Shown here in pieces: positions 8,103-15,367 of a DNA stretch of 25,828 bases. The notes below the pieces were generated by a model that saw nothing but the letters and a program-made list of their open reading frames with translations, had not been told where the DNA came from and ran no database searches. The first letter of the stretch is position 1. The number at the start of each line of letters is the position of its first letter. The position numbers and the translations under genes are program-made. This DNA is from a virus, in IMG/VR virus record IMGVR_UViG_3300017987_000329, positions 1 through 25,828 of that record, one strand, 5' to 3'.

Positions 8103-8555
8103 TTATTCGTAGTCCATGTCCCACTGGATAGGTGTCAGCGTCTCAGCACTGTCCACCTCTGCTCCTGATCCGAGCAGGACGCTCCTGTCCATCTCCGCCA
8201 ACACCTCTGACGAAGCCTCCATAAATGTTTCCGCGCGCGTGTTCTGCGCCTCATCCGGTGCATGCCGGAACATGTACTCAAGCATCTTCGCCTTGCCCAT
8301 CGAGTACGCCGACTGATACGCCGCGTCGAACTCCGTACCCGGATGAGGGATCGAGCTCTGCAGGATGTAGTCTTCCAGCCGCTTCACCAGGAGAACACCG
8401 GCCCTGCTCTGCAGGAACCTGCGCAATACCGCCGCATCACCCTTCGTCCACTTGATCGCTGCTTCATCCTTATGGATGAACACCAGCACCTCACCACGCG
8501 AACGCCGGATCCGGTACTGCCGCCTCAACCACCATCTGCGGATCCGCTCTCTCAT
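8103..8555 (-). CDS. Small conserved phage protein between portal and scaffold
   Basis: The gene encodes 150 residues. Its ATG overlaps the portal stop by four bases (ATGA), so translation is coupled. The N-terminus is very basic (MRERIRRWWLRRQYRIRRSR). An alpha/beta middle follows (EVLVFIHKDEAAIKW), then a long helical region (FDAAYQSAYSMGKAKMLEYMF), and the C-terminus is acidic. The family is not recognised. A basic N-terminus and acidic C-terminus in a gene coupled to portal suggest a small assembly or internal head protein, but no function can be shown from the sequence. Confidence 0.6.
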   Translation of the reverse strand: MRERIRRWWLRRQYRIRRSRGEVLVFIHKDEAAIKWTKGDAAVLRRFLQSRAGVLLVKRLEDYILQSSIPHPGTEFDAAYQSAYSMGKAKMLEYMFRHAPDEAQNTRAETFMEASSEVLAEMDRSVLLGSGAEVDSAETLTPIQWDMDYE

Positions 8556-10405
8556 GCTTGTGCCCCCAACACCTGGTCAAGTCGCTGCGCGTTCTCTTCA
8601 GCAAGAGCCGCAAGAGCCTTGAGCGTGTCCATCACACCCGCGTCCTGCTCCGTGTTCTGCTGCAACTTCTGCTCCACCTGCTGCAACACCTGGTACACCG
8701 GCAACTGGCCTTGCGGGCCCTCTTCCCCTGCCGTACGCAACCAGCGCATTGCCGCCATCGGATCCCAATGTGAAAGGATATCCATGATCGCGCCGTCAAC
8801 ATCCACCACCACGCCCAGATCCAGCTGTGCCCGCACGAAGTCCCAAGCAGCCATTGCCCGGTTGAACTGCATATCAGGATTCATCGTCTTCGCATTGCCC
8901 GCCGGCACAACAAGCATCGGCACATCGTAGATATCTTCGGGGGCCTCGCCCTGGTACTCGTCACCATCGATCATCGGCAGAGGCTTCCGCATCTGCGCCA
9001 GGTCATCCCAGATCATCTGGAACACGTCAGCCCACGGCTGATTGAACCGGTCAACATCCACCGAGGAAACCGTCGCGCCCCGCGCACTTTCCTCCGCCAC
9101 TTCTGTCGCCGTCTTCTGGATCCCCTTCTTGGAACTCATGTCAGAAGAGAACTCGTATTGGCTCATCGCACCCACACGCCTGGCCGCAACCCGCTTGTGG
9201 TTGTTGATATCGAAATCGAAATTAGCCGGGAACGCCGGCGGCGTCACATACTGCACATTGCCAGGCAGGAAGGATCCCGGCTCATGGCTGATATTCCCAC
9301 TCGGCCGCTCGTCACCCGTCAGCATCGGCTGCTGATAATAGTCGTAGAGCGTCAGCTTCATATTCTGCAGCGCACTCGCCGCAAGCTGATCATCCATGCA
9401 AAGCCGGCCAATACCCCGAGTGTCATAGTACTGCTTCGACCGGTTCTCGAAACGAGGCTGCGAATACGGCCACGGCTTATCCGCGCCCAGCACCACCTCG
9501 GGCTCGTCTTCGGGATCCGCGTCGGGCCCAAGCTCCTGCACCACATCCCGCTCACGCCACGGGAACACCGCAAGAACATCATCAGGGGAATCAGGAGAGA
9601 ATATCGTGCAGCACTTCCGCCCCTTCTTCACACGTCCGCTTCCGTCCTGCTCAACGTCCCACTGCGTCGCGTAGTGCCAATGGGCCCACAACACCAGGCG
9701 CTTCTTCTTCGTGTTCGCCGTCGTCACACCCACCAGGTGTTTCGTCTCTTCAAAAGCATCTGTCACCCCGTGCCCGCCGCCGTCGTCTCGTTTCGAGCGG
9801 AGCGCACGCGTGATAATCACATCCACATTCTTCCACTTCGGATGTCGCTTCGCGTTCGACTTGAACTCACCCTCACTCCATCGGATGATCTCAGTCAGGA
9901 ACCGCGCCTTCTGGATATGCTTCGTATCCGTCGGCACAATCAGGTCACGCGGATCCAGCGCCTCGCACGTCGGGCACAGCCCAAAGCGCGGCACCTCTTC
10001 CCGGTAATTCTTAACCACTGTGAAGCCACGCACGTTCTTCGTGTCACTCGCCTCTTCGATCGTAGCCAGGATCTTAATGACGTGCCGGAGATAAGTATCG
10101 AAGCCCACCTCTGCCTTGGCCTTCTGGTTCGGATCCATTTGAGCCATAGGAATCAGCGTCGCGTAACGCGGCGCGTTGGAGATCATTGCGACCTCCTGGT
10201 TCGTCTTCTCGCGCGTAGTATCGTCCACGATCGGAACAATGAAGTTCGCCGCACCGTTGTACGGCTTCGTCTTCTTCTTCTTCCGCTCACACAGACGCCG
10301 CTTAATGATCTGCGAATCAATGTCCGCCCATTCAGAACGGTTATTGATCGCGTCAACGATCTCTTCTACGTGCGGGTTCTCGATATTTGGACGTTCTTCA
10401 GGCAT
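8552..10405 (-). CDS. Portal protein
   Basis: The predicted product has 617 residues. The ATG at 10405 follows GGGAAGGA; an in-frame upstream start at 10435 would run through the 10425-10465 hairpin. The N-terminus has the portal pattern of a charged helix followed by GAANFIVPIVDDTTREKTN and SNAPRYATLIPMA. A central region with CPTC and tryptophan-rich segments (VLWAHWHYATQW) follows. A helical crown and stem region come next (TATEVAEESARGATVSSVDV), and a Gln-rich C-terminal coiled coil ends the protein (VYQVLQQVEQKLQQN). The length is normal for podovirus portals (about 500-750). It sits upstream of scaffold and coat, as expected. The product would form the dodecameric ring through which DNA is packaged and ejected. 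Confidence 0.8.
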   Translation of the reverse strand: MPEERPNIENPHVEEIVDAINNRSEWADIDSQIIKRRLCERKKKKTKPYNGAANFIVPIVDDTTREKTNQEVAMISNAPRYATLIPMAQMDPNQKAKAEVGFDTYLRHVIKILATIEEASDTKNVRGFTVVKNYREEVPRFGLCPTCEALDPRDLIVPTDTKHIQKARFLTEIIRWSEGEFKSNAKRHPKWKNVDVIITRALRSKRDDGGGHGVTDAFEETKHLVGVTTANTKKKRLVLWAHWHYATQWDVEQDGSGRVKKGRKCCTIFSPDSPDDVLAVFPWRERDVVQELGPDADPEDEPEVVLGADKPWPYSQPRFENRSKQYYDTRGIGRLCMDDQLAASALQNMKLTLYDYYQQPMLTGDERPSGNISHEPGSFLPGNVQYVTPPAFPANFDFDINNHKRVAARRVGAMSQYEFSSDMSSKKGIQKTATEVAEESARGATVSSVDVDRFNQPWADVFQMIWDDLAQMRKPLPMIDGDEYQGEAPEDIYDVPMLVVPAGNAKTMNPDMQFNRAMAAWDFVRAQLDLGVVVDVDGAIMDILSHWDPMAAMRWLRTAGEEGPQGQLPVYQVLQQVEQKLQQNTEQDAGVMDTLKALAALAEENAQRLDQVLGAQA

Positions 10406-10424
10406 TGCATCCTTCCCTGGCGTC

Positions 10425-10465
10425 GGCGGGACCAACAGCCGGCTTCACTTGCCGCTGGTCCCGCC
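10425..10465 (-). other. 10-bp GC hairpin just before the portal gene
   Basis: GGCGGGACCA (10425-10434) pairs perfectly with TGGTCCCGCC (10456-10465). The 21-base loop can fold further (AGCGGC with GCCGGCT, one bulge). No T-tract follows on the minus strand, and the portal ribosome site starts about 7 bases downstream. It may be an RNA processing or translation-control structure. Confidence 0.6.
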
Positions 10466-10501
10466 CGTGGTCAGACAGACAAACACCAGGACGCAACAAA
10501 A

Positions 10502-11101
10502 CTATTCGATACCTATGAACTCGTTCGTAGCAACGGCGAAGAACAGCAGCCCTTCATCCGGGTCCAACTCAACCGCGGCACTCTTCCAGGTTCCCGAAAG
10601 CGCAATCGCGATCTTGTTCGTGCTCGCGCTCCGATTACCAAGGAAGTAGAACCGGCCGGCCTCATCCACATTGGCAAGCGTGATGATGTTTGTGCCGTTA
10701 GCAGCCTCACCACTCGCGTTCAGCAGGTTGATAACATCCGCAGCAAGCGTCACTGCCTGGCCGTTCGTAATCACGACGGCAGAAGGCGGCGTGAAAGCAA
10801 CCGCGCCAGCAAACGTAGCGTTACCAGCAACAGACTCAGTTCCGCCAACCGTTGAGTTGCCGGTGATAGTCTCATTGCCGCTAACTGCCAACGTAGTCGC
10901 ACTGACATTAGTTGCCGTAACAGTACCCAGCGTACCGGTCATGATCCGATCGATGTACAGCTGGATACAGTTCGCGCCCGACAAGTCGGACGGGTTATAG
11001 GTCCATGAACCCACACCCCGCGCGTGCGCAACCATTACCGACGCCACCAGAAGCAGCATCACTATGCAGCACCACCCCACCAGATTTTGAAACCTTCTCA
11101 T
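10502..11101 (-). CDS. Signal-peptide protein with fibre-shaft repeats
   Basis: The gene encodes 199 residues. AAGGAG lies about 9 bases before the ATG. Residues 1-28 form a clear Sec signal or anchor: MRRF, a hydrophobic run ending VASVMVAHA, then RG. Residues 58-100 have the short repeating strand pattern of trimeric fibre shafts (VSGNETITGNSTVGGTESV). The C-terminal 90 residues are beta-rich and end with VELDPDEGLLFFAVATNEF, a pattern seen at the ends of phage decoration and fibre domains. It lies between the terminase operon and portal, away from the other fibre genes, and directly after a strong terminator. An envelope-anchored fibre-like protein, for example in exclusion or release, is as likely as a virion fibre. 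Confidence 0.65.
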   Translation of the reverse strand: MRRFQNLVGWCCIVMLLLVASVMVAHARGVGSWTYNPSDLSGANCIQLYIDRIMTGTLGTVTATNVSATTLAVSGNETITGNSTVGGTESVAGNATFAGAVAFTPPSAVVITNGQAVTLAADVINLLNASGEAANGTNIITLANVDEAGRFYFLGNRSASTNKIAIALSGTWKSAAVELDPDEGLLFFAVATNEFIGIE

Positions 11102-11139
11102 ACTCCATGTCTCCTTCCTGTTGTTTGTTCTGTCCCCAC

Positions 11140-11178
11140 AAAAAAAGGGAGCACCCGCTTATCCAGCGCAGTACTCCC
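11140..11178 (-). terminator. Strong intrinsic terminator upstream of the fibre-like gene
   Basis: Read on the minus strand, GGGAGTAC (11178-11171) pairs with GTGCTCCC (11054+100-11147) with one G-U pair. An inner CGCT/AGCG stem closes a GGATA loop, and seven T residues follow (11146-11140). This is a textbook rho-independent terminator. It lies 39 bases before the next start, leaving almost no room for a new promoter, so read-through or antitermination is implied if 10502-11101 and portal are on the same transcript. Confidence 0.85.
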
Positions 11179-11317
11179 GTAGGATCCGTACTCAATGTCC
11201 GCCCAAAGGCAGCGATATGTCACACCGTGACTATTCCATCTGTCCGCCTCGTTCTGTAGTTTCCTAATGTCATAATCTCCCTTTACTTACTAGATCGCTA
11301 CCTAGGCAACAGGTTTT

Positions 11318-11974
11318 TTACCTAGATTTTCCCGTCAACCCCAGGCGCTTGCCCCGCTCCTTCAGCTGCTCCAGGCGATCCTCCCGCGACATTGGCTCCG
11401 TTTCCGGTAGCGGCTTGCCTGCAACCCAATACAAACCAGGCTTCACGCGCCTGAAGTGAGGCGCCGCTAACCGCGACCCGGATCCCACCGACAACATTAC
11501 CCCGACCGCCTTGAGCGGATCCGCGCTCTTGAACACAGCACCTGCAGCCTGCATACCCTCGTAGACCTCCGCCGGCCTCAGAGGCTTGCCCGCCGTCAGT
11601 ATCACCTGCTGCGCGATAACGTGCAGCTGCACCGGCGCGTTCCTGCCCGAGCTCACCCGGTTCTCCGGGCACCCTTTCACCCGCGCCTTAGTCGTCGCCT
11701 TCTTCCGGGCTTTCCTCTTCGGCTTTCGCGTTGCCGGCCGCGGCGCCGGTGGCGACGGCGGATCCTGTTGCCCAAGGTCTTCCACTGCCTTCTCGTCTCC
11801 AAACACCGACAGCGCCTGCAGCCGTTCCGCCAGCGCAAGAATCTTGCCGCACACTTCCTCGCGCCCCGCCAGGCCCTCCATGCGTTCCAGTACATCGGCG
11901 TCAACAATGCACATCTTCTTCCCGTCGGCCATCTCGCCCACGACTAACACACAACCCTCTTTCGTTTTGCTCAT
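11318..11974 (-). CDS. HARE-HTH-like winged-helix DNA-binding protein
   Basis: The predicted product has 218 residues. The ATG at 11974 is favoured because GGGAAG lies 6-7 bases upstream and the large-terminase stop is one base before it (TGATATG); an upstream ATG at 12034 lacks a good site. Residues 1-60 are alpha/beta with a leucine-rich helix. Residues 75-102 are a Pro/Lys/Arg-rich linker. Residues 111-185 match the HARE-HTH pattern (a winged helix named from HB1, ASXL and restriction enzymes): HVIAQQVILTAGKPLRPAEV, then YEGMQAAG and HFRRVKPGLYWV. A charged tail follows. The role may be DNA recognition during packaging or late-gene control; no catalytic domain is fused. The family call is by eye. 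Confidence 0.6.
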   Translation of the reverse strand: MSKTKEGCVLVVGEMADGKKMCIVDADVLERMEGLAGREEVCGKILALAERLQALSVFGDEKAVEDLGQQDPPSPPAPRPATRKPKRKARKKATTKARVKGCPENRVSSGRNAPVQLHVIAQQVILTAGKPLRPAEVYEGMQAAGAVFKSADPLKAVGVMLSVGSGSRLAAPHFRRVKPGLYWVAGKPLPETEPMSREDRLEQLKERGKRLGLTGKSR

Positions 11975-11975
11975 A

Positions 11976-13493
11976 TCAATCTTCCCATCGGCAACTGGCC
12001 CAGAAGCCAGTACCTTCTTCTCGTTTGTTTGCATCCCTGTGAGCTTGACCAGGCGTAGGGCACCGCGTCAGTGTGCCGGCTTTCCGCTCCGCCTCTTCTA
12101 GCTCTCTCGCCAATGGCGTCATTGAAGACACCAGCATCGCGCACGTATCCAACCGATCGGGACTGCCTTCCCCCCGGTTCCGCCCCTTATCTTTCGGCTC
12201 AAGGCGGATCCGGTTACTGTCGTCGTTCGGCATCTCGTAGCGCCTACGTCTCATCTGCGTTTCCAGTTTGTTATCCTTTGGCATCCGCAGTGCTCCCTGC
12301 GAAAGCCGGAACCGCATCTCAAAATGATCCTCTGCAGCAATACTCTTGAACTGCTTATCGTCGCGCGCCTTGGCATTGTTCGTATAGCGACGGATCCCCA
12401 GCCAGCCCTTGCGCTCCAGGTAGTCAATACACGGCTTCCCCAGGCCACCGTTATCCGCCGTGATATCTTCAGGCTTCACCCCGAGATCCCGAAAGCGATC
12501 GATGAACTTGTCACCCAGCACCGTCGTATCACTTTCCCGGTACACCTCCAGGGGCATGATCTCGTTGCCCACGCGCCACCCAAGCACCTGCTCATCACCA
12601 CCGCCCGAGAACTCCAGCGCAACCTTCACCGGCCCGCGGATCCGGCGGATCAACCCGGCCATAGCGAACCGGACCTTCTCCGTATCATCGAACACATACT
12701 TCGCGCCCTTCCTGAAGAACTTGCCGAACACCCACGACAGGATGTACGGATGATTCTCGCCCAGCCGTGCAATCTCTTCCTGCCGCTCCTTCAACTTGAA
12801 GCCCTCACGCAGATGCGGACAATCGTGCCACCCAATTTCGTGCGCCTTCCACGGATTCCCCCGGGCCTCATGGAAACAATCGTAGAACGGGCCCGTATCC
12901 TCACCAGGCGTAGAAATCACCAGCCACACATCAGGACTACACCTCTGAAACGCGCGGAACATATCATCGTTGTCAAAGCTCTTGGCCTCATCGATGATCA
13001 CCGCCAACGGTGCATACCTGATCACTCCATCCTCATCGCGGTACCAGCGAGAATGAAATCCTTCCGCCGCATCAGGATCCTTTGTCGAGAACGCCTTCCA
13101 GGTAGAGCCCGGCATCCCCCGCACACCTGGTGCCGTGATTTCAAGATCGTCCACGATCCGCCACTTCGGATACCGTCTCAGGCTCTGCTTCAGAACCGGC
13201 CACAGATTCTCTTTGATCTGTCGTTCAACACCCGCCGTGCTCACAACCTGCGCGCCCGGAAACGCCGCCATGAACGACAACCCGAACACCGGCAACAGCA
13301 CCGACGTTTTCCCCGACTCATTTGGAGTCACCACCGACACACGGGCCCCAAGCACCATCAGGTCATACAAGATATCCATCTGCCACTTGTACATCCGCTC
13401 AGGAACCCACATCGACGCCTGGGACACCGGATCCGTGCCCGGCTCCCAAACCAGTTCCCTCGCTTCCCCGCTCGATAACTCCGCCCTACTCAC
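11976..13493 (-). CDS. terL: Terminase large subunit (packaging ATPase-nuclease)
   Basis: The gene encodes 505 residues and starts at a GTG that overlaps the upstream stop (GTGA). The N-terminal ATPase shows Walker A TPNESGKT (56-63), Walker B AVIIDEA (164-170) and a coupling motif ISTPG (193-197). The C-terminal RNase H-like nuclease starts near 289. The first acidic site reads VALEFSGGGDEQV, with Glu294 where most families have Asp. The second is ITADNGGLG (Asp347) and the last is RLDTCAM (Asp449). The protein pumps DNA into the prohead through the portal and cuts the concatemer. The small subunit candidate is not adjacent but at 16456-17241. The C-terminus nearly abuts the HARE-HTH gene. 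Confidence 0.93.
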   Translation of the reverse strand: MSRAELSSGEARELVWEPGTDPVSQASMWVPERMYKWQMDILYDLMVLGARVSVVTPNESGKTSVLLPVFGLSFMAAFPGAQVVSTAGVERQIKENLWPVLKQSLRRYPKWRIVDDLEITAPGVRGMPGSTWKAFSTKDPDAAEGFHSRWYRDEDGVIRYAPLAVIIDEAKSFDNDDMFRAFQRCSPDVWLVISTPGEDTGPFYDCFHEARGNPWKAHEIGWHDCPHLREGFKLKERQEEIARLGENHPYILSWVFGKFFRKGAKYVFDDTEKVRFAMAGLIRRIRGPVKVALEFSGGGDEQVLGWRVGNEIMPLEVYRESDTTVLGDKFIDRFRDLGVKPEDITADNGGLGKPCIDYLERKGWLGIRRYTNNAKARDDKQFKSIAAEDHFEMRFRLSQGALRMPKDNKLETQMRRRRYEMPNDDSNRIRLEPKDKGRNRGEGSPDRLDTCAMLVSSMTPLARELEEAERKAGTLTRCPTPGQAHRDANKREEGTGFWASCRWED

Positions 13494-13786
13494 CTGCTAT
13501 CCTCATACGCCTTCACAATATTGTCCCACGACGAACTAGCTCCGCTCGGATCATCCTCATAGTGCCCCGGCGCCCTCGTTCCCACCGCGATCGCGAGCGG
13601 GTTCCCACACAGACACCCCTTGCAAATGAACGGCGGCATGGTAGGCGGTACCGGGATGATCTCCCGGCACCTCTTACACCTGATACCCTCTTTGAGCGGA
13701 GGCACTGGTCGCCCGTCAGGTTTGCGCCACTTGCGATACGCCCGCTTCGGCTTAACGAGCCAGATCCTACGCACCCTCCCCTCCAT
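13490..13786 (-). CDS. Small zinc-ribbon protein
   Basis: The predicted product has 98 residues. The ATG at 13786 overlaps the preceding stop (TGATG) with AGGAGG 5-6 bases upstream; a TTG one codon earlier is less likely. The N-terminus is very basic (RRIWLVKPKRAYRKWRK). Cysteines at 37, 40, 55, 58 and 60 (CKRC, then CKGCLC) form a probable zinc ribbon. The tail is acidic and ends in an amphipathic helix. It overlaps the terminase start, so it is made in step with TerL. A nucleic-acid-binding role is plausible, but no family is recognised. Confidence 0.6.
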   Translation of the reverse strand: MEGRVRRIWLVKPKRAYRKWRKPDGRPVPPLKEGIRCKRCREIIPVPPTMPPFICKGCLCGNPLAIAVGTRAPGHYEDDPSGASSSWDNIVKAYEDSR

Positions 13787-14055
13787 CAATTCCTCCTGTA
13801 CCGCGTCACATCACCGCGGACCACTGCCACCAGTTCATCGAACTCCACGAAGACCATCCGCCTCTCACGCGCCAGCATGAACAGCTCCGTACACTCCACA
13901 TGTACCGCATAGGCCGGCTCCGGTGAGCCATCCTCATTCTCTTCAGCCAGAAGGTGGGCCCGCGTACCCCGCTCGATCTCCTGTTCACAGTGATCGCAGA
14001 ACACGCGCAACGAAGCCGCCAACGCCTCACGCCCAACCTTCAAAGCCAACGTCAT
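13786..14055 (-). CDS. Small C2HC-type zinc-binding protein
   Basis: The gene encodes 89 residues. AAGGA lies directly before the ATG, which is 6 bases after the upstream stop. Residues 19-55 contain FCDHCEQEIERG and, after a spacer, HVEC. This Cys-x2-Cys ... His-x2-Cys set (C20, C23, H52, C55) is typical of treble-clef zinc knuckles in small phage proteins. The remainder is helical and acidic/basic mixed. It is coupled to the following zinc-ribbon gene by a one-base stop-start overlap. A structurally similar motif occurs in the early gene at 22534-22839. The function is unknown; nucleic-acid or protein binding is inferred. Confidence 0.6.
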   Translation of the reverse strand: MTLALKVGREALAASLRVFCDHCEQEIERGTRAHLLAEENEDGSPEPAYAVHVECTELFMLARERRMVFVEFDELVAVVRGDVTRYRRN

Positions 14056-14061
14056 TCCTTC

Positions 14062-14844
14062 TTACCTACCTTCGCGCGGCAAGTTGCTCACCGGCCTCGT
14101 ACGCCTCTCCGCCAGGAACTCACGCACCGCCGCGACCTCTGCCGGCGTGAGAAACATCCCCGCCTCATCGCTCACGCCTTGGCTCCGCACAAACTCCGGG
14201 CCGCAGAAACCTGCCTCCGCTGCAATCGCGTCCTTAGTAGCCGCCTCGTACATCTTTACCTGGCCGACGATTCGCTCGACCGCGATCGGCACGCTGTCGC
14301 CCTCCGCCTCTAACCGTGCAGGAGCCCTCTTGACAGTGCACACACAGTGCCCATCCTCCCCCTCGGCAGGCCACGCAACCGCCACACTCCAACCATCTAG
14401 CCGCAACTCATCGATCATTCGCGCAGTCGGCCGCCCCGTGTACCAGGCTTCAAACTCACTTGCGGCAACGTGCCCCGCTGACGTATTCGGGAAAGACGGA
14501 TCCTCCGCCTGCACCGGCTGTCCATCAGGAACCGAGTACTGCGCGAAGATATTGATCATCTTCCGCGCCTCATTCCGATCGATCTCCTTTTCCTGCTCAC
14601 TCAGGTCCGAGTAATCCGTTTCCACCTGCCGCCACCATCGGTCCACCGTTGCCTGCAGGAAATCTCCCTCCAAGTGCTTACGCACAATCCGGGCCCAGCA
14701 GTCATGCGCGTACGCCGCCAGGTGTTCTATCAAGGGATCCACACCCAGCATCGGCTCTGTCCATCCCGCGCACGCGTAATCATCCTGCTTCAGAGGATCC
14801 TCACACTCGTCACGCTTCCCGCAGTTCAAGCACCTCATACTCAC
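14062..14844 (-). CDS. Zinc-ribbon plus RyR-like helical domain protein
   Basis: The product has 260 residues from a GTG overlapping the upstream stop (GTGA), or 258 from the ATG at 14838; both have GGAGG/AAGG sites in range. The N-terminus has cysteines 5, 8, 14 and 25 (CLNC, then C and C), a likely zinc site. Residues 39-101 fit a recurrent phage helical domain related in pattern to the RyR repeat: AAYAHDCWARIVRKHL, then VDRWWRQVETDYSDLSEQEK and an EARKMI helix. The remaining 150 residues have an alpha/beta stretch with MIDELRLDGWSVAVAWPAEG and a C-terminal helix resembling a small regulatory tail (FLTPAEVAAVREFLAERR). RyR-like domains in phages are thought to bind nucleotides or modified ligands. 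That role is family knowledge, not shown here. Confidence 0.55.
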   Translation of the reverse strand: MSMRCLNCGKRDECEDPLKQDDYACAGWTEPMLGVDPLIEHLAAYAHDCWARIVRKHLEGDFLQATVDRWWRQVETDYSDLSEQEKEIDRNEARKMINIFAQYSVPDGQPVQAEDPSFPNTSAGHVAASEFEAWYTGRPTARMIDELRLDGWSVAVAWPAEGEDGHCVCTVKRAPARLEAEGDSVPIAVERIVGQVKMYEAATKDAIAAEAGFCGPEFVRSQGVSDEAGMFLTPAEVAAVREFLAERRTRPVSNLPREGR

Positions 14845-15107
14845 ACCTTCCTCCGATCTGTCAGTTGCCAGTTCCTGTACGGCAGACCCTTCTTATGACG
14901 CACATGGAATATCGTGCCCTCACTCGGCCAGGTAGGCCGCGGATCCGGCCAACGCCGAACGCGCAACACCTCAAGCCGATACCCTTCCCATTCACCGTCG
15001 CTAACATCCGCCAACACCTTCACATCCGCCACCAAGCCACTCGGTGGCTCTCGATACATAGCCAGCTGCACCTGTTCCTGCTCCTTATCCATCGGGTACA
15101 CCCTCAT
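14841..15107 (-). CDS. Small hypothetical beta-rich protein
   Basis: The product has 88 residues from the ATG at 15107, or 83 from the ATG at 15092. The first start overlaps the stop of the small upstream frame (ATGA), the junction style of this operon. The second has GAGGGTG 8 bases upstream. The sequence is short, beta-rich and Trp/Arg/Pro-rich (GYRLEVLRVRRWPDPRPTWP, FHVRHKKG). No family is recognised. Its stop overlaps the next start (GTGA), which places it firmly in the small-gene run leading to terL. Confidence 0.5.
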   Translation of the reverse strand: MRVYPMDKEQEQVQLAMYREPPSGLVADVKVLADVSDGEWEGYRLEVLRVRRWPDPRPTWPSEGTIFHVRHKKGLPYRNWQLTDRRKV

Positions 15108-15274
15108 TCAAAAGCCCCGGCCTGCGGGCTATTACCGATCCGACCGGGTAGACCGTTACGAATCCCGCCGCCTAGGGGCATGCCAGTGCCACTCCCAACA
15201 ACCCAGGCAGCGGACGCATAGCCCGCATGACGCACGCAAGAACGAGTCGGGAGCTTCGGCAAATTCACATCCAT
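15104..15274 (-). CDS. Possible 56-residue leader gene of the terL operon
   Basis: An open frame runs from an ATG at 15274 (or a GTG at 15268) to a TGA at 15104-15106. AGGAG lies 6 bases before the GTG. The stop overlaps the ATG of the next gene as ATGA, the same junction used repeatedly in this operon, which is the main argument that it is real. The product is Gly/Pro-rich with one hydrophobic patch (YASAAWVVGSGTGMPLGG) and has no recognised family. It is the first possible gene after the 15286-15337 terminator, so a promoter would have to lie in or just before it, and none is obvious. It may be a leader peptide or chance. Confidence 0.35.
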   Translation of the reverse strand: MDVNLPKLPTRSCVRHAGYASAAWVVGSGTGMPLGGGIRNGLPGRIGNSPQAGAFE

Positions 15275-15285
15275 CTCCTAAAACG

Positions 15286-15337
15286 CAAAAAGCGGCGGCA
15301 TCCTGTCCATACATCACATGGACTGAACACCGCCGCT
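15286..15337 (-). terminator. Intrinsic terminator after the ribbon-helix-helix gene
   Basis: On the minus strand AGCGGCGG (15337-15330) pairs with CCGCCGCT (15298-15291), with an inner GTCCAT/ATGGAC stem. Directly after the stem come TTTTTGCGTTTT residues. It lies about 30 bases past the stop of the regulator gene and separates it from the small-gene/terL operon. Confidence 0.8.
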
Positions 15338-15367
15338 CTTGGCAGGTTGCGCTACGCGCTAATCAAA

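Noticed and set aside
9158-10855. 565-codon open frame on the plus strand opposite portal
   Set aside because: It is the reverse of a well-supported portal gene, is extremely rich in Arg/His/Leu and has no family pattern; such frames are common opposite GC-rich genes.
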